Assembly (NCBI GenBank): GCA_963819905.1
Contig: CAWFXP010000010.1
Location: forward strand, 372,001 to 436,000
Reading direction: 5' to 3'
From: CAWCQC01 sp963819905
Lineage (GTDB): Bacteria > Actinomycetota > Thermoleophilia > Gaiellales > Gaiellaceae
Length of the DNA: 64,000 nt
Below, piece by piece: positions 16,257 to 25,068 of the stretch. Positions within the stretch are counted from its first letter, which is position 1. Each line of letters opens with the position of its first letter. The notes under the pieces are model-generated. The model saw nothing but the letters and a program-made list of their open reading frames with translations. It made no database searches and was not told the DNA's origin. Made by a program: the position numbers and the translations under genes.

Positions 16257-16709
16257 CGATTCTCCCGGCCATCGGAGGCCATGGTCTCTATCGAGTTCAC
16301 GACTGCATCTCCTCCTTCTCGTGGTCAGGAGTCGGCGGCCCGGACGATCAGCTCTGCTTAGTCACTACAGAGCTGCATTACCCCTGACTGCGCTCCCAAG
16401 CGACAGTACGCTCGCGCACCGCCCGTCGTCTCGCTCGGTCTGGCAACACGATCAGCGAGCCTGCGTGCTGTAAGGGACATTCGCGACAACCTAGGGCCAA
16501 GCCGGCGTAGCTCTTTGCCTGAGGCGCTTGTCTGCAAGGGACAGACAGTCGGATTAGCATGGGCGGGGATGGTAAACAGGCAGGTAGGCGTCGGGTAACG
16601 CGACGGAAACGACGACGAGGCTCGCGAGACAGACCCTCCCCGGCTCTGTCGAGAGCCGCGCGGTAACCCATGGGAACGGCCACAACCGAACACCAATCGA
16701 GGAGGAGGC
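16257..16709. other. Intergenic region between hydratase remnant and hydrolase B
   Basis: No convincing gene is seen. It must hold the promoter of the hydrolase at 16710. An inverted repeat TGTCTG...CAGACA with a 7-base spacer lies at 16529-16547, about 160 bases upstream of that start. A strong GAAGGAGGAG on the minus strand (about 16310) precedes only a 3-codon frame, perhaps the displaced start region of the hydratase. Confidence 0.4.
16529..16547. promoter_or_regulatory. Inverted repeat upstream of hydrolase B
   Basis: TGTCTG and CAGACA form a perfect 6-base inverted repeat with a 7-base spacer. It lies 162 bases before the start at 16710 and could be an operator. Confidence 0.25.
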
Positions 16710-17546
16710 ATGAGTACGGATTCGACACCTGACACGATCGTTCTGATCCATGGCTTCTGGGTCACTCCCCGAAGCTGGGAGCACTGGATCGAACGATATG
16801 AGCAGGCCGGCTACCGCGTGATCGCGCCTGCGTATCCTGGATTCGAAGTCGAGGTTGAGGCGCTTAATGCAGACACCTCGCCGATCGCAGCGCTGACGGT
16901 GCCGGCGGTCGTCGAGCATCTCGAGGCGATCGTCGGCGAGCTCGAGTCGCCTCCCATCCTGATCGGCCACTCTGCCGGCGGGACCTTCGTGCAGCTCCTC
17001 CTCGACCACGGGTTCGGTGCCGCGGGGGTGGCCATCAACTCTGCTCCGACCGAAGGCGTCCGCGTAACGCCGCCCTCGCAAATCAAGTCGCTATTCCCTG
17101 CCCTCAAGAATCCAGCCAACCGCCACCGCGCCGTCGGCTTCACGCCCAAGCAGTGGCACTACGTGTTCACGAACACCTTCAGCGAGGATGAGTCCCAGGC
17201 GCTGTACGAGCGCTACCACGTTCCGGCCTCGGGGGCGATCCTATGGGGGATCGTGCTCGCCAACCTGGAACCTGGCCACCAGGCCACGTGGGTCGACTAC
17301 AAGAATGACAGCCGCGCTCCGCTGCTGTTCATCTCGGGCGGCGAGGACCACCTCATGCCGCCGAGCGTCCAGCGGTCGAATGCCAAGCACTACAAGTCGA
17401 ACACAATCACCGAGGTCAAAGAGTATGAGGGCCGGGCGCACCTTCTCCCCGCACAGGAAGGCTGGGAGGAAGTCGCCGACTACGCCCTGGAATGGGCGCT
17501 CGCCAACGCGAGGCAGCCGGCAGCGACTCCCGCAGATCCCGCGTGA
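16710..17546 (+). CDS. Alpha/beta hydrolase B
   Basis: The 278-aa protein starts at ATG 16710 with GAGGAGG upstream. IVLIHGFWVTPRSWEHW gives the oxyanion region, GHSAGG near residue 90 the nucleophile Ser, SGGEDHLMPP the acid and RAHLLPAQEGW the His. It is a soluble esterase/haloperoxidase-like hydrolase of unknown substrate, unrelated in detail to the hydrolase repeat at 1 and 11232. Its last 70 residues are duplicated as a separate ORF at 19133-19357. A degraded gene follows downstream. Confidence 0.85.
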   Translation: MSTDSTPDTIVLIHGFWVTPRSWEHWIERYEQAGYRVIAPAYPGFEVEVEALNADTSPIAALTVPAVVEHLEAIVGELESPPILIGHSAGGTFVQLLLDHGFGAAGVAINSAPTEGVRVTPPSQIKSLFPALKNPANRHRAVGFTPKQWHYVFTNTFSEDESQALYERYHVPASGAILWGIVLANLEPGHQATWVDYKNDSRAPLLFISGGEDHLMPPSVQRSNAKHYKSNTITEVKEYEGRAHLLPAQEGWEEVADYALEWALANARQPAATPADPA

Positions 17547-17549
17547 TGC

Positions 17550-17835
17550 GGCCGAGGGCGTAGCCGCATGGGCGAGGGCAGGAGCAGGCCGGGCCGAGTT
17601 CGTCCGGCTCGCCGTCACGTCGGCGCAGGTCGACGAGCTCGCACTCCCCGAGGACCCGACGCACCGGATGGGTGCAGGCCGAGGCGATCCCGCCGGCGAC
17701 GATGACCGCGCTCCTGCGCGATGCGATCGAAGGCATGCTCGACCGTGAAGCAATCGCCGGCATGGCATGGCTGGGCAGGAGTCGGAGCTCCGCGCCCGGC
17801 TCATCGCTCGCCTCGACGACGCTCTCGCCGAGTAG
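17550..17835 (+). pseudogene. Frameshifted C-terminal remnant of an unrecognised protein
   Basis: Three plus-strand frames can be joined: RAEFVRLAVTSAQVDELALP, then VQAEAIPPATMTALLRDAIE, then GQESELRARLIARLDDALAE before the stop at 17835. The breaks lie near 17670 and 17775. The composition is clearly protein-like and the pattern resembles C-termini of proteins found in integrated elements. I cannot name the family. It has no start and follows the hydrolase by a few bases. Confidence 0.4.
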
Positions 17836-17884
17836 TGGACGACACGAAGGCGCAAACTTTCCCTTACAGAGTTACGCTCTACTG

Positions 17885-18199
17885 ATGGCGGCCGCGGCGA
17901 CACTAGTCATGTGGTTTCAGCTCCGCTCGCCGGAGCTAGCCGAGGAGTTTGAGCGTCTGATGGCCACCGATCGGGACATCGTCCATAGCTCGCTGGACAC
18001 GATGCCGGATTGGCGATTGATGCGGCCGACGGATGTACCCGGACAGGCCAGTGAATCAGCCGATTACGTGCTGATCGCGGAGATCGTCAACATCGCGATC
18101 TGGCAGCAACAAGCGGAGCTACGGGTCCAGGCCTTGGCGGATGACTTGGAGCATCTGGTGTCCAGCCGGAGAATGCTGGTCCTCGAACGCATCCTTTGA
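17885..18199 (+). CDS. Hypothetical protein, 104 aa
   Basis: From ATG 17885 (ATG 17909 also possible) the protein reads MWFQLRSPELAEEFERLM, DWRLMRPTDVPGQ, and YVLIAEIVNIAIWQQQAE. It looks like a small alpha+beta ferredoxin-like fold of the dimeric alpha-beta-barrel kind, but I do not recognise a named family. There is no strong ribosome site. It stands alone between a decayed gene and the NmrA-like gene. Confidence 0.5.
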   Translation: MAAAATLVMWFQLRSPELAEEFERLMATDRDIVHSSLDTMPDWRLMRPTDVPGQASESADYVLIAEIVNIAIWQQQAELRVQALADDLEHLVSSRRMLVLERIL

Positions 18200-18353
18200 A
18201 AACAAGCTTCAGCTCTGACGATATGGACCGACAGGGGCGACCAGGCTGGCGTGTCGGCAGATTCGAGGGCGCTGCAGCCAAGCGGTCCTCAGTGCATACC
18301 GTCGGCCCTGCCCCAAAGGGACGAGTCGGATCAGGCAATCGAAAGGAGAGCAG

Positions 18354-19136
18354 ATGAAGATCGTCGTCATCGGCGGGAGCGGCCTTATCGGCTCGAAGCT
18401 CGTCGCGAGGCTCCGTGAGGCTGGCCACGACGCCGTGCCGGCGTCGCCCGACACGGGCGTCGACACGTACACCGGCGAAGGGCTCAAGCAGGCACTCGAG
18501 GGGGCGGAGGTGGTCGTCGACGTCTCGAATGCGCCGGCCTGGGACGACGAAGCCGTGCTCGACTTCTTCCAGACCACTGCTCGCAACATCCTCGCTGTCG
18601 AAACAGTTACTGGGGTGAGCCACCACGTCATGCTCTCCGTCGTCGGCACCGACCGGCTACAGGACAGCGGCTACTTCCGTGCGAAGCTCGCTCAGGAGGA
18701 AGCCGTGAAGGCCGCGTCCGTCCCCTACACGATCTTGCGCGCGACGCAGTTCTTCGAGTTCCTCGAACGCATTGCCGACTCGAGCACCGAGGGCGACACG
18801 GTTCGGCTGGCACCAGTGCTCATTCAGCCCGAGGCTGCCGATGACGTCGCCGCCGCACTGGCCGACGTCGCGGTGAGCGCGCCGGTGAACGGCATCGTCG
18901 AGCTGGCAGGCCCGGAGGCGTTCCGCTTCGACGAGCTCGCCCGGCGCGTCCTGAGCGCCAGGAACGACCCACGCCGGGTGACCGCCGACGTCCACGCGCG
19001 CTACTTCGGCGCGGAGCTCAACGAGCAATCGCTCACCCCCGGCGAAAACCCACGCCTCGCCCCGACGCGCTTCGAGGACTGGCTCAGCGAGTCCATGGCC
19101 GGGCAAGACCTCGTGACCCAAAGGAGCGTCTCATGA
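18354..19136 (+). CDS. NmrA-like atypical SDR, NAD(P)-binding
   Basis: The 260-aa protein starts at ATG 18354 with GAAAGGAGAG upstream. The dinucleotide motif is VVIGGSGLIGSKLV at residues 4-17, followed by VVVDVSNAP and HHVMLSVVGTDRLQDSGYFR. The YxxxK of classical SDRs is replaced by YFRAKLAQE. This is the NmrA/NAD(P)H-binding group, which includes quinone reductases and redox sensors. Its TGA overlaps the ATG of the hydrolase fragment at 19133 (ATGA). Confidence 0.82.
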   Translation: MKIVVIGGSGLIGSKLVARLREAGHDAVPASPDTGVDTYTGEGLKQALEGAEVVVDVSNAPAWDDEAVLDFFQTTARNILAVETVTGVSHHVMLSVVGTDRLQDSGYFRAKLAQEEAVKAASVPYTILRATQFFEFLERIADSSTEGDTVRLAPVLIQPEAADDVAAALADVAVSAPVNGIVELAGPEAFRFDELARRVLSARNDPRRVTADVHARYFGAELNEQSLTPGENPRLAPTRFEDWLSESMAGQDLVTQRSVS

Positions 19137-19357
19137 TCACTGTCAGCGAAGACCACATCATGCCGCCCTCGGTGCAGCACTCGAATGCGAAGCACTACAA
19201 GTCGAACACCATCACGGAGGTCTACGACTTCGAGGGGCGCCCCCACTGGACATGCGGCGCACCTGGCTGGGAGGCGGTCGCCGACTACGCCCTGTCGTGG
19301 GCGACGGAGCAGGCCGCGGTGTGGGCGGCGCGAGGCCCGCTGGCAGCGAGGGCGTGA
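19133..19357 (+). pseudogene. C-terminal fragment of a hydrolase B paralogue
   Basis: These 74 codons (SEDHIMPPSVQHSNAKHYKS, then TITEVYDFEG, GWEAVADYALSWA) match residues 210-275 of the hydrolase at 16710. The nucleophile elbow and two thirds of the protein are missing, so it cannot be a catalytic hydrolase. It nevertheless has an ATG in ATGA overlap with the NmrA-like gene and could be translated. It is most simply a recombination remnant; the alternative is a small accessory peptide. Confidence 0.6.
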
Positions 19358-19363
19358 CCGAAG

Positions 19364-20329
19364 ATGGCCATTACCGCCAGAACAGCAGTCGTGCTCGAGT
19401 CGGCCTCCCAGGAGTTCGTCGACGCAACGTCCACGCCGCCGTTCCTCTACGAGCTCACCCCCGCCGAGGCTCGCAAGGTGCTCGACGACGTCCAGGCTGC
19501 GCCCATCGACAAGCTGCCGGTCGAGGACCGTTGGCTCACCGTTCCGGCAGAGGTCGGGGACGTCGAGGTCCGCATCGTGCGACCACCGGAGGCCAAGGGG
19601 ACGCTGCCCGTGATCCTGTACATGCACGGTGGCGGCTGGGTGCTCGGGAACGCCGACACCCACGACCGGCTCGTCCGCGAGCTCGCCGTCGGCACCGGCG
19701 CTGCCGTCGTCTTCGTCGAGTATGACCGCTCGCCGGAGGCGCACTACCCGGTCGCGATCGAGCAAGGCTATGCCACCGCGCGGTGGATCGTGCGCGAGGG
19801 CGCTGCCAACGGCCTCGACCCGCAACGCCTAGCGGTCGCGGGCGACTCGGTCGGCGGCAGCATGACCGCGGCGCTGGCACTGATGGCCGGCGACCGCGGC
19901 GATGTCCGCTTCGTGCAGCAGTCGATGTACTACCCGGTTACCGACGCCGCCATGGACACCGGCTCGTACAAGCAGTTCGCAGAGGGCTACTTCCTCACCG
20001 CGAAGGCGATGGCCTGGTTCTGGGACGCCTACCTGCCCGACATCGACAGGCGCTCGGAGTCCTACGCGTCCCCGCTGCGCGCGAGCGACGAGCAGCTCGC
20101 CGGTCTGCCGCCGGCGTTCGTGATCGTTGACGAGGCCGACGTGCTCCGCGACGAAGGCGAGGCGTACGCCGCGCGCCTGCGAGCGGCAGGCGTTGCGGTC
20201 ACGACCGTTCGCTACGACGGGATTACGCACGACTTCATGATGCTCAACGCGCTCAGCAACACACGGGCCACGCGCGCCGCAGTCGCGCAGGCCAGCTCGA
20301 TTCTGCGCGACGCCCTCCACGGCGCCTGA
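19364..20329 (+). CDS. Alpha/beta hydrolase-3 (HSL/acetyl esterase family)
   Basis: The 321-aa protein starts at ATG 19364. YMHGGGWVLGN near residue 86 is the HGGG oxyanion motif of the hormone-sensitive-lipase family. GDSVGGSMTAALALMAG near 164 holds the nucleophile Ser. The acid is in VDEADVLRDEG and the His in DGITHDFMM. Such enzymes hydrolyse short-chain esters in the cytosol. It follows the hydrolase fragment by 6 bases and may share its transcript. Confidence 0.88.
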   Translation: MAITARTAVVLESASQEFVDATSTPPFLYELTPAEARKVLDDVQAAPIDKLPVEDRWLTVPAEVGDVEVRIVRPPEAKGTLPVILYMHGGGWVLGNADTHDRLVRELAVGTGAAVVFVEYDRSPEAHYPVAIEQGYATARWIVREGAANGLDPQRLAVAGDSVGGSMTAALALMAGDRGDVRFVQQSMYYPVTDAAMDTGSYKQFAEGYFLTAKAMAWFWDAYLPDIDRRSESYASPLRASDEQLAGLPPAFVIVDEADVLRDEGEAYAARLRAAGVAVTTVRYDGITHDFMMLNALSNTRATRAAVAQASSILRDALHGA

Positions 20330-20402
20330 CAGACGAAGGCCGGGCCGCGCCTCGGATGCAGGCGCGGCGCGGCCAGCCAGCCGCAGCGAAAGGAGCGAGA
20401 CC

Positions 20403-20723
20403 ATGAGCAGCCCCACGACCGTCATGTTTCGGTTCCGCGTCCACGACTACGAGGCATTCAAGGCGGTCTTCGACGGCCACGAGGAGGCGCGCGTTCGCCA
20501 CGGCGGCGTCGGCCACCGCATCCTGCGCGACGCGCAGGATGCCTTGGCGCTCACGGTGCTGCTCGAGTTCGCGTCACTGGGAGGCGCGACTGGCTTTGTA
20601 AAGGACGACATCTCGCTGATCTACGCCCTCGGGGCCAGCGGTGTCGAGGGCGGCGCGCACGGTGGCCGGTACCACGTCGACTACCTTGAGGAGCTGGACA
20701 CCGTCGCGGAGTACCTGCAGTGA
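20403..20723 (+). CDS. Small ABM-like hypothetical protein, 106 aa
   Basis: The protein starts at ATG 20403 with GAAAGGAGCGAG upstream. It begins TVMFRFRVHDYEAFKAVFDG and continues HRILRDAQDALALTVLLEFA, a pattern like the dimeric alpha-beta-barrel (ABM/EthD-like) superfamily. No catalytic residues are diagnostic. It is the last gene of the run from 18354. Confidence 0.55.
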   Translation: MSSPTTVMFRFRVHDYEAFKAVFDGHEEARVRHGGVGHRILRDAQDALALTVLLEFASLGGATGFVKDDISLIYALGASGVEGGAHGGRYHVDYLEELDTVAEYLQ

Positions 20724-20978
20724 CCGCCGCCTTGCCGCCGCACCCGATCGCCTGTCCCACCTGGTCCGGTCTCGCACTGGCCGAACCCTTGTCCACCTGG
20801 CCCTCGAAACGCGAGATCGGCAATAGCCGTACCTCTCCCCACTTCACAGTCCCCTGGTGGCGTCGTGGGAGGCCCACACCACCTCCAACGGAAGGTTGAC
20901 CGCTTGGAGCTGGCCGACGTAACCGACTCGGCCTGGCGGTAGGACTAGCAGCTAGCAAGCAGCGGTTGACTGGCCGAC

Positions 20979-22555
20979 GTGGGACGGCGAGCACCACCCG
21001 CGAGCACGGTGCTCGGCCGCGGGCTCGCCGAGAGTGCCTGCCGTCGGTTGACATTGGTCGCGACCGTGCTCGGCTCGTCGATGGCGTATGTGACGGCGAT
21101 CAACGTTGCGTTGCCCATGATCGGTGAGGACCTCGGGATCGACCTGGGCGGCCAGCAGTGGATCGTGCTGTCGTACTCGCTTTCGCTGGCTTCGCTCTAT
21201 CTGATAGCCGGTGCTCTCGGAGACCGTCTGGGGCGCCGACGCATGTTCATCCTGGGGACGATCGGGTTCGCGGCCGCCTCGGCCCTGGGCGGAATCGCCC
21301 CCAACGCCGCCGTCCTCATCGTCGCGCGAGTGCTCCAGGGTGCCGCGGGCGCGCTGCTCACAACAGGAAGTCTCTCACTGCTTCGCACGACGTTCGGTGA
21401 CGCGAGTGGGCGCGCGATCGGCATCTGGACAACTGGGACGGGTGTTGTGAGCCTCGCCGGCCCGCCATTAGGCGGCGCACTGGTCGAGTGGGCGTCCTGG
21501 CGTTGGATCTTCTTCCTCAACCTTCCGCTCGCCGCGGGCGCCGTCTACTTCGCCTGGCTCGGACGCGGCGCGAGCTCCCAGCATCAGGAGATCTCGTCGA
21601 GACTCGACATCACCGGCGCCGCGCTCGCTGGCGTCGGCATCGGCTTCGTCACCTACGGGCTCGTGCAGGCAGGCGAGCAGGGATTCGCGGACGTCGCATG
21701 GGCGTTCGCCCTCGGCGTCGCCGCGCTGGCAAGCTTCCTCCTCCGCGAACGGCGGGCACGCGAGCCGCTGTTGCCGCTCGGCCTGTTTCGCAACCGCGAC
21801 TTCACTCTCGTCAACGTCGAGACGTTCCTCGTCTACGGGGCGCTCGCTGGCTCGATGTTCTTTCTCGGTCTCTTTCTTCAGTCCGTCATCGGCTACACGC
21901 CTTTCGAGGCGGGACTGCTGCTGCTGCCCTCGACCGTAGTGCTGCTCGTTCTGGCGCCTCGTTTCGGCAGGCTCGCCGACCGGTATGGCCCCAGGCCATT
22001 CCTGGTAGCCGGTCCGCTGCTTCTTGCCGCGGGCATGCTGCTCTGGCTCCTGGTCGACGATCGCAACCTCTGGGACGGGCTGCTTCCCGGCCTGCTGCTG
22101 TACGGCCTCGGACTCTCAATGATCGTCGCCCCGATCACGGCCGCTGCCCTGACCACGATCCCGGAAAGCCAAGCCGGCATCGCCGCTGGCGTCAACGCCA
22201 CCTCCTCCCGCCTCGGTAGCCTCGCCGCGCAGCGGTCCTCGGGCTCGTCGTCTCCCTCGTCTTCGCCGCGCGCACCGACAATCCCGACCTCGTGCCGCTC
22301 ACGCTCGGCCAAGACGGACAAGAGTTCATCACCGGCTCAACCAACGCCTTCCGTGCGGCGATCATCGTTGCGGCCGCACTTGCAATCGCCGGTGCAGGAG
22401 CGGCGCTCGGACTCGCACGGCGAGCAGAACCCGCTGCGGAGTTCCCGGCGCCGAGCCTGCCACCGGTCCGACTCGACCCTGCGGCTCCCGACTGCCCCTC
22501 AGCCATTCCGATCGAGCCGACACCGCACGGCAGCGGTCTCGGCTCCCCGGCCTGA
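20979..22555 (+). pseudogene. DHA2-family MFS drug transporter, frameshifted near the C-terminus
   Basis: The first frame gives about 12 transmembrane helices with MFS motif A GALGDRLGRRRMF, motif C-like GTGVVSLAGPPLGGALVEW and PESQAGIAAGVNATSSRLGS. Near 22225 the frame breaks. The next frame continues correctly with VLGLVVSLVFAARTDNPDLV and a final helix, AIIVAAALAIAGAGAALG, ending at 22555. The family exports drugs or other small molecules by proton antiport. GTG 20979 is a possible start, although the first 20 residues are atypical. Two CTGGCCGACGT repeats lie upstream (20911, 20970). Confidence 0.7.
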
Positions 22556-22888
22556 CCAACTCACGGGAAGGAGACAGGGATGCAGCATCGCGACCGCAGC
22601 CGCGCCGAGCTCCCCCAAACCGCCGCGACGAACGCACCCAGTCGAACCGGCGCTGCACCGGGCAGCCAACCACCGCAACCCAATCGCCGGCGGCTGGGAG
22701 GTTATCGGGTGGTGGCCCGACCAGTGGACCGGTGAGACCCGTGTCAAGGACGCGGCCGACACCGCGAGCGATCTAACCTCGGGCGTCTACGGCTCCCTCA
22801 CTGCCGGCGTGCTCCTGGTCGGCTGGAGCAAGCTCGGCTGGCCGCTCACACGCACCCCTCAGCTTCTCGCAGCGAGATGCGGCGCAGG
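22556..22888. other. Short uncharacterised stretch after the MFS gene
   Basis: A 51-codon ORF (22580-22735) has an excellent ribosome site GGGAAGGAG, but its peptide (MQHRDRSRAELPQTA) is low-complexity. An overlapping frame encodes WEVIGWWPDQWTGETRVKDA and a hydrophobic segment. These may be two parts of one frameshifted small membrane protein. I do not recognise it. Confidence 0.25.
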
Positions 22889-23146
22889 CTAGACGGTGAC
22901 TTGCAGCATGCGGACTCCGCTGAAGCCGATCCACACACGTGTGTCGTCTCTGACGATCGTCACGAGGGCGTTGTCGCAGTGTGGGCAGCGCATGACGATT
23001 CCGGCGCCACGGAAGACGTAGAGCGCCCCGACCGCGTCAGTCGCGCCACACGTATTGCACGTCCCGATCGCCGTGGTCATCTCGACGGCGAACACCTCGT
23101 GGAGGAGACCGGCGACCGCGTTGCCATCCAGCATTAGGGCGTCCAT
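22889..23146 (-). CDS. DUF6510 zinc-ribbon protein
   Basis: The 85-aa protein has two CxxC pairs, TCNTCGATDAVG and MRCPHCDNALV, which form a zinc ribbon. The start MDALMLDGNAVAGLLHEVF is characteristic of DUF6510. It is the last gene of a minus-strand operon with a flavin reductase and a sulfite-oxidase-like enzyme, and its start lies 3 bases after the reductase stop. The function is unknown. The conserved context suggests an accessory or metal/electron-transfer role for this enzyme pair. Confidence 0.75.
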   Translation of the reverse strand: MDALMLDGNAVAGLLHEVFAVEMTTAIGTCNTCGATDAVGALYVFRGAGIVMRCPHCDNALVTIVRDDTRVWIGFSGVRMLQVTV

Positions 23147-23149
23147 CTC

Positions 23150-23896
23150 TCAGCCTCCCGTCGGTCCAAAGCGCTCGGTCCTGACGCGGTGTGGCTCGTG
23201 CCCGAGCTGCACGAGCGCCTCGGCCACGGCCTCGACGAACGGCGTCGGGCCGCAGACATAGACCCCCGGCCGCTCGGCCGGAGTCGGGCCGACTTCGGCG
23301 AGCATCTTGGCGTCGACGCGCCGCGCGTAGCCCGTCCAGCCGGGTGGGTGCGACCGCGTCAGCGTGTGCACGACCGTGAGGCCGTCACCGCCGAGGCGCT
23401 CGAGCTCGTCGCGGTAGATGATGTTCTCCCAGCCGCGCGAGGACGTAAGCAGGCGCGTCTCGGCGTCGCTCCGGGCAGCGTCCCGCGCTCGGATCATCGC
23501 CATCAGCGGCACGACGCCCGAGCCGCCGGCGACGAGCAGCAGCGGCCCGCCCTGTGAAGGCTCCCAGACGAAGTAGCCCCCGACGGGGCCACGGAGCTCG
23601 ACCTGGTCGCCCCGTCGGAGCTCGTCCGTCAGGTAGGGGGAGACTTCGCCGTCGTCGAGTCGCTCGACGGTGAGCTCGATGCGGGTGCCGTCGGGCTGCG
23701 ACGCGATCGAGTAGCTGCGCTGCGCCTGATAGCCGTCCTCGGCGGTGAGGCGGACGTCCACGTGCTGGCCGGCCTGATGCCCGGGCCAGTCGGGACATTC
23801 GAGCACGATGCTGCGGACCTGGGGCGTCTCGTCGAGCAGCTCGACGACGGTCGCGACCTGCCAGCTCAGTCGCCCCAGTACCGTTGCTCTCGCCAT
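23150..23896 (-). CDS. Ferredoxin-NADP-reductase-like FAD oxidoreductase
   Basis: The 248-aa flavoprotein has RSYSIAS near residue 67 for FAD binding, GGYFVWEP, LLVAGGSGVVPLMAMI for the nicotinamide site and VYVCGPTPFVEAVAEAL at the C-terminus. It lacks the 2Fe-2S domain of phthalate-dioxygenase-type reductases. The start at 23896 lies 31 bases inside the upstream sulfite-oxidase-like gene. It probably exchanges electrons between NAD(P)H and the molybdoenzyme or an unknown carrier. Confidence 0.85.
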   Translation of the reverse strand: MARATVLGRLSWQVATVVELLDETPQVRSIVLECPDWPGHQAGQHVDVRLTAEDGYQAQRSYSIASQPDGTRIELTVERLDDGEVSPYLTDELRRGDQVELRGPVGGYFVWEPSQGGPLLLVAGGSGVVPLMAMIRARDAARSDAETRLLTSSRGWENIIYRDELERLGGDGLTVVHTLTRSHPPGWTGYARRVDAKMLAEVGPTPAERPGVYVCGPTPFVEAVAEALVQLGHEPHRVRTERFGPTGG

Positions 23897-24468
23897 GGGT
23901 CGCCGTAGTTGTGGTAGCCGTTATTCTCCCAGAAGCCCGGCTCGTCCTCGTCCCTGAGCTCGAGCCCGCGCACCCACTTTGCGCTCTTCCAGAAGTACAG
24001 GTGCGGGACGAGCAACCGCGCGGGGCCGCCGTGCTCCGGATCGAGCTGCTCGTCGTTGTACGCGAACGCGATCCAGGCCTTTCCCTCGGTGACGTCCTCG
24101 AGCGGGAGGTTGGTCGTATAGTCACCGTCGCTCCAGGCCGTGACGTAGTCGCCGCTCGGGCTAGTGTCCTCGAGCAGCACGTCCACAGGAACTCCGGTCC
24201 AAACAGTGTCGAGCTTCGACCACTTCGTCACGCAGTGAATGTCGACCGTGACGGTCTCGGAACGAAGGGCCGCGAACTCCTCCCACGTCCACGACCGCTG
24301 CTCCTCTACGGCCCCGCGGACCGTGAAGGTCCATTCCGCGAGCGGGGTGTGCGGCGTAGGACCCGCGGACAGAACCGGGAAGTCGTCGGTGATGTACTGG
24401 CCCGGCGGGACGCGCGCGGGGTCGGCGTCGCGCCGCCGGCCGCGAAAGCCACGAGAGACGAAACTCAT
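23866..24468 (-). CDS. Sulfite-oxidase-like molybdopterin oxidoreductase
   Basis: This 200-aa protein is a single oxidoreductase molybdopterin domain. The expected molybdenum-ligating cysteine is C79 in VDIHCVTKWSKLD. HGGPARLLVPHLYFWKSAKW is the conserved C-terminal part. There is no Tat signal, dimerisation domain or haem domain, so it is smaller than MsrP or sulfite oxidase and probably cytoplasmic. Its end overlaps the reductase gene and DUF6510 follows, a trio often seen together in actinobacteria. The substrate is unknown. Confidence 0.85.
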   Translation of the reverse strand: MSFVSRGFRGRRRDADPARVPPGQYITDDFPVLSAGPTPHTPLAEWTFTVRGAVEEQRSWTWEEFAALRSETVTVDIHCVTKWSKLDTVWTGVPVDVLLEDTSPSGDYVTAWSDGDYTTNLPLEDVTEGKAWIAFAYNDEQLDPEHGGPARLLVPHLYFWKSAKWVRGLELRDEDEPGFWENNGYHNYGDPWREQRYWGD

Positions 24469-24564
24469 CTCCTACCTCCTGTCTCGTACGCACGGCTCGC
24501 CTCGACCGCACCCAGATTGCGTAGTCGCTGTCGACGATGTCGGAATACGTCCTCCGCCTCTCCC

Positions 24565-24741
24565 TCGCAAGGAGCTGAAGGCGGCGCGGCCCTCCTCCGA
24601 GAAGAGTTGCGGCTGCTCCCAAGAGTCGAAGTGGCCACCCTTGTCGACCTCGTTGAAGTAGATCAGATTCTGGTAGGCCTTCTCTGCCCAACTCCGCGGG
24701 GCCTGATATTGCTCGCCGGAAGCGAGCTGGGTCTCAGGCAT
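24565..24741 (-). pseudogene. C-terminal stub of an epoxide hydrolase
   Basis: The frame from 24741 gives PRSWAEKAYQNLIYFNEVDK, then GGHFDSWEQPQLFSEE and RAAFSSLR, the conserved end of EHN-type epoxide hydrolases including the catalytic His in KGGHF. The first 330 or so residues are missing, and the frame continues past the normal C-terminus in unrelated sequence to 24472. It sits between the integration-like flank of tRNA-Val and the sulfite-oxidase operon. Confidence 0.65.
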
Positions 24742-24866
24742 AACAGGACTCGCCGAGGGCTATTTTCTCCGTTAGGCGTCAGCAGGGTAGGTCGGGATGG
24801 CACCGTGATCCGACGACCCTATGGGGCCCCCATGCGACCCCACACCCACAGGTAGACGGCAGGCTG

Positions 24867-24886
24867 ACGGTTCCAAAACGGTTCCA
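24867..24886 (-). repeat. 11-bp direct repeats downstream of tRNA-Val
   Basis: On the minus strand TGGAACCGT occurs twice with an 11-base period, 70 bases after the tRNA 3' end. A similar pair follows tRNA-Glu at 26907-26928. Such repeats resemble integrase arm-type sites (inference). Confidence 0.45.
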
Positions 24887-24925
24887 GCCGGCTTCCGCGA
24901 CGCGCACGGAGAGCTCTCCAGGAAC

Positions 24926-24950
24926 GAAAAAGCCCGCCTGGGCGGGCCTT
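24926..24950 (-). terminator. Terminator after tRNA-Val
   Basis: On the minus strand, GCCCGC and GCGGGC form a hairpin followed by TTTTTCG, a standard intrinsic terminator 10 bases downstream of the tRNA. Confidence 0.8.
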
Positions 24951-24956
24951 TCCGTG

Positions 24957-25029
24957 TGGGCGGTGCCGGGTTCGAACCAGCGACCTCCTGCTTGTAAGGC
25001 AGGCGCTCTCCCAGCTGAGCTAACCGCCC
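24957..25029 (-). tRNA. tRNA-Val (anticodon TAC)
   Basis: The cloverleaf is complete: acceptor GGGCGGT pairs with ACCGCCC, the D-arm has AGCTCAGCTGGGAGAGC, the anticodon loop is CTTACAA and the T-arm contains GGTTCGAACC. The discriminator is A and CCA is not encoded. An intrinsic terminator follows. Confidence 0.93.
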
Positions 25030-25068
25030 CTCCGCCGATTGTACGGATGACGGCGAGGCGTTCTCCCG

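Noticed and set aside
20911..20946. A fifth copy of the 34-bp upstream motif before the MFS gene at 20979
   Set aside because: Only CTGGCC and CTGGCGG match, and the middle needs gaps. It is too degenerate to count.
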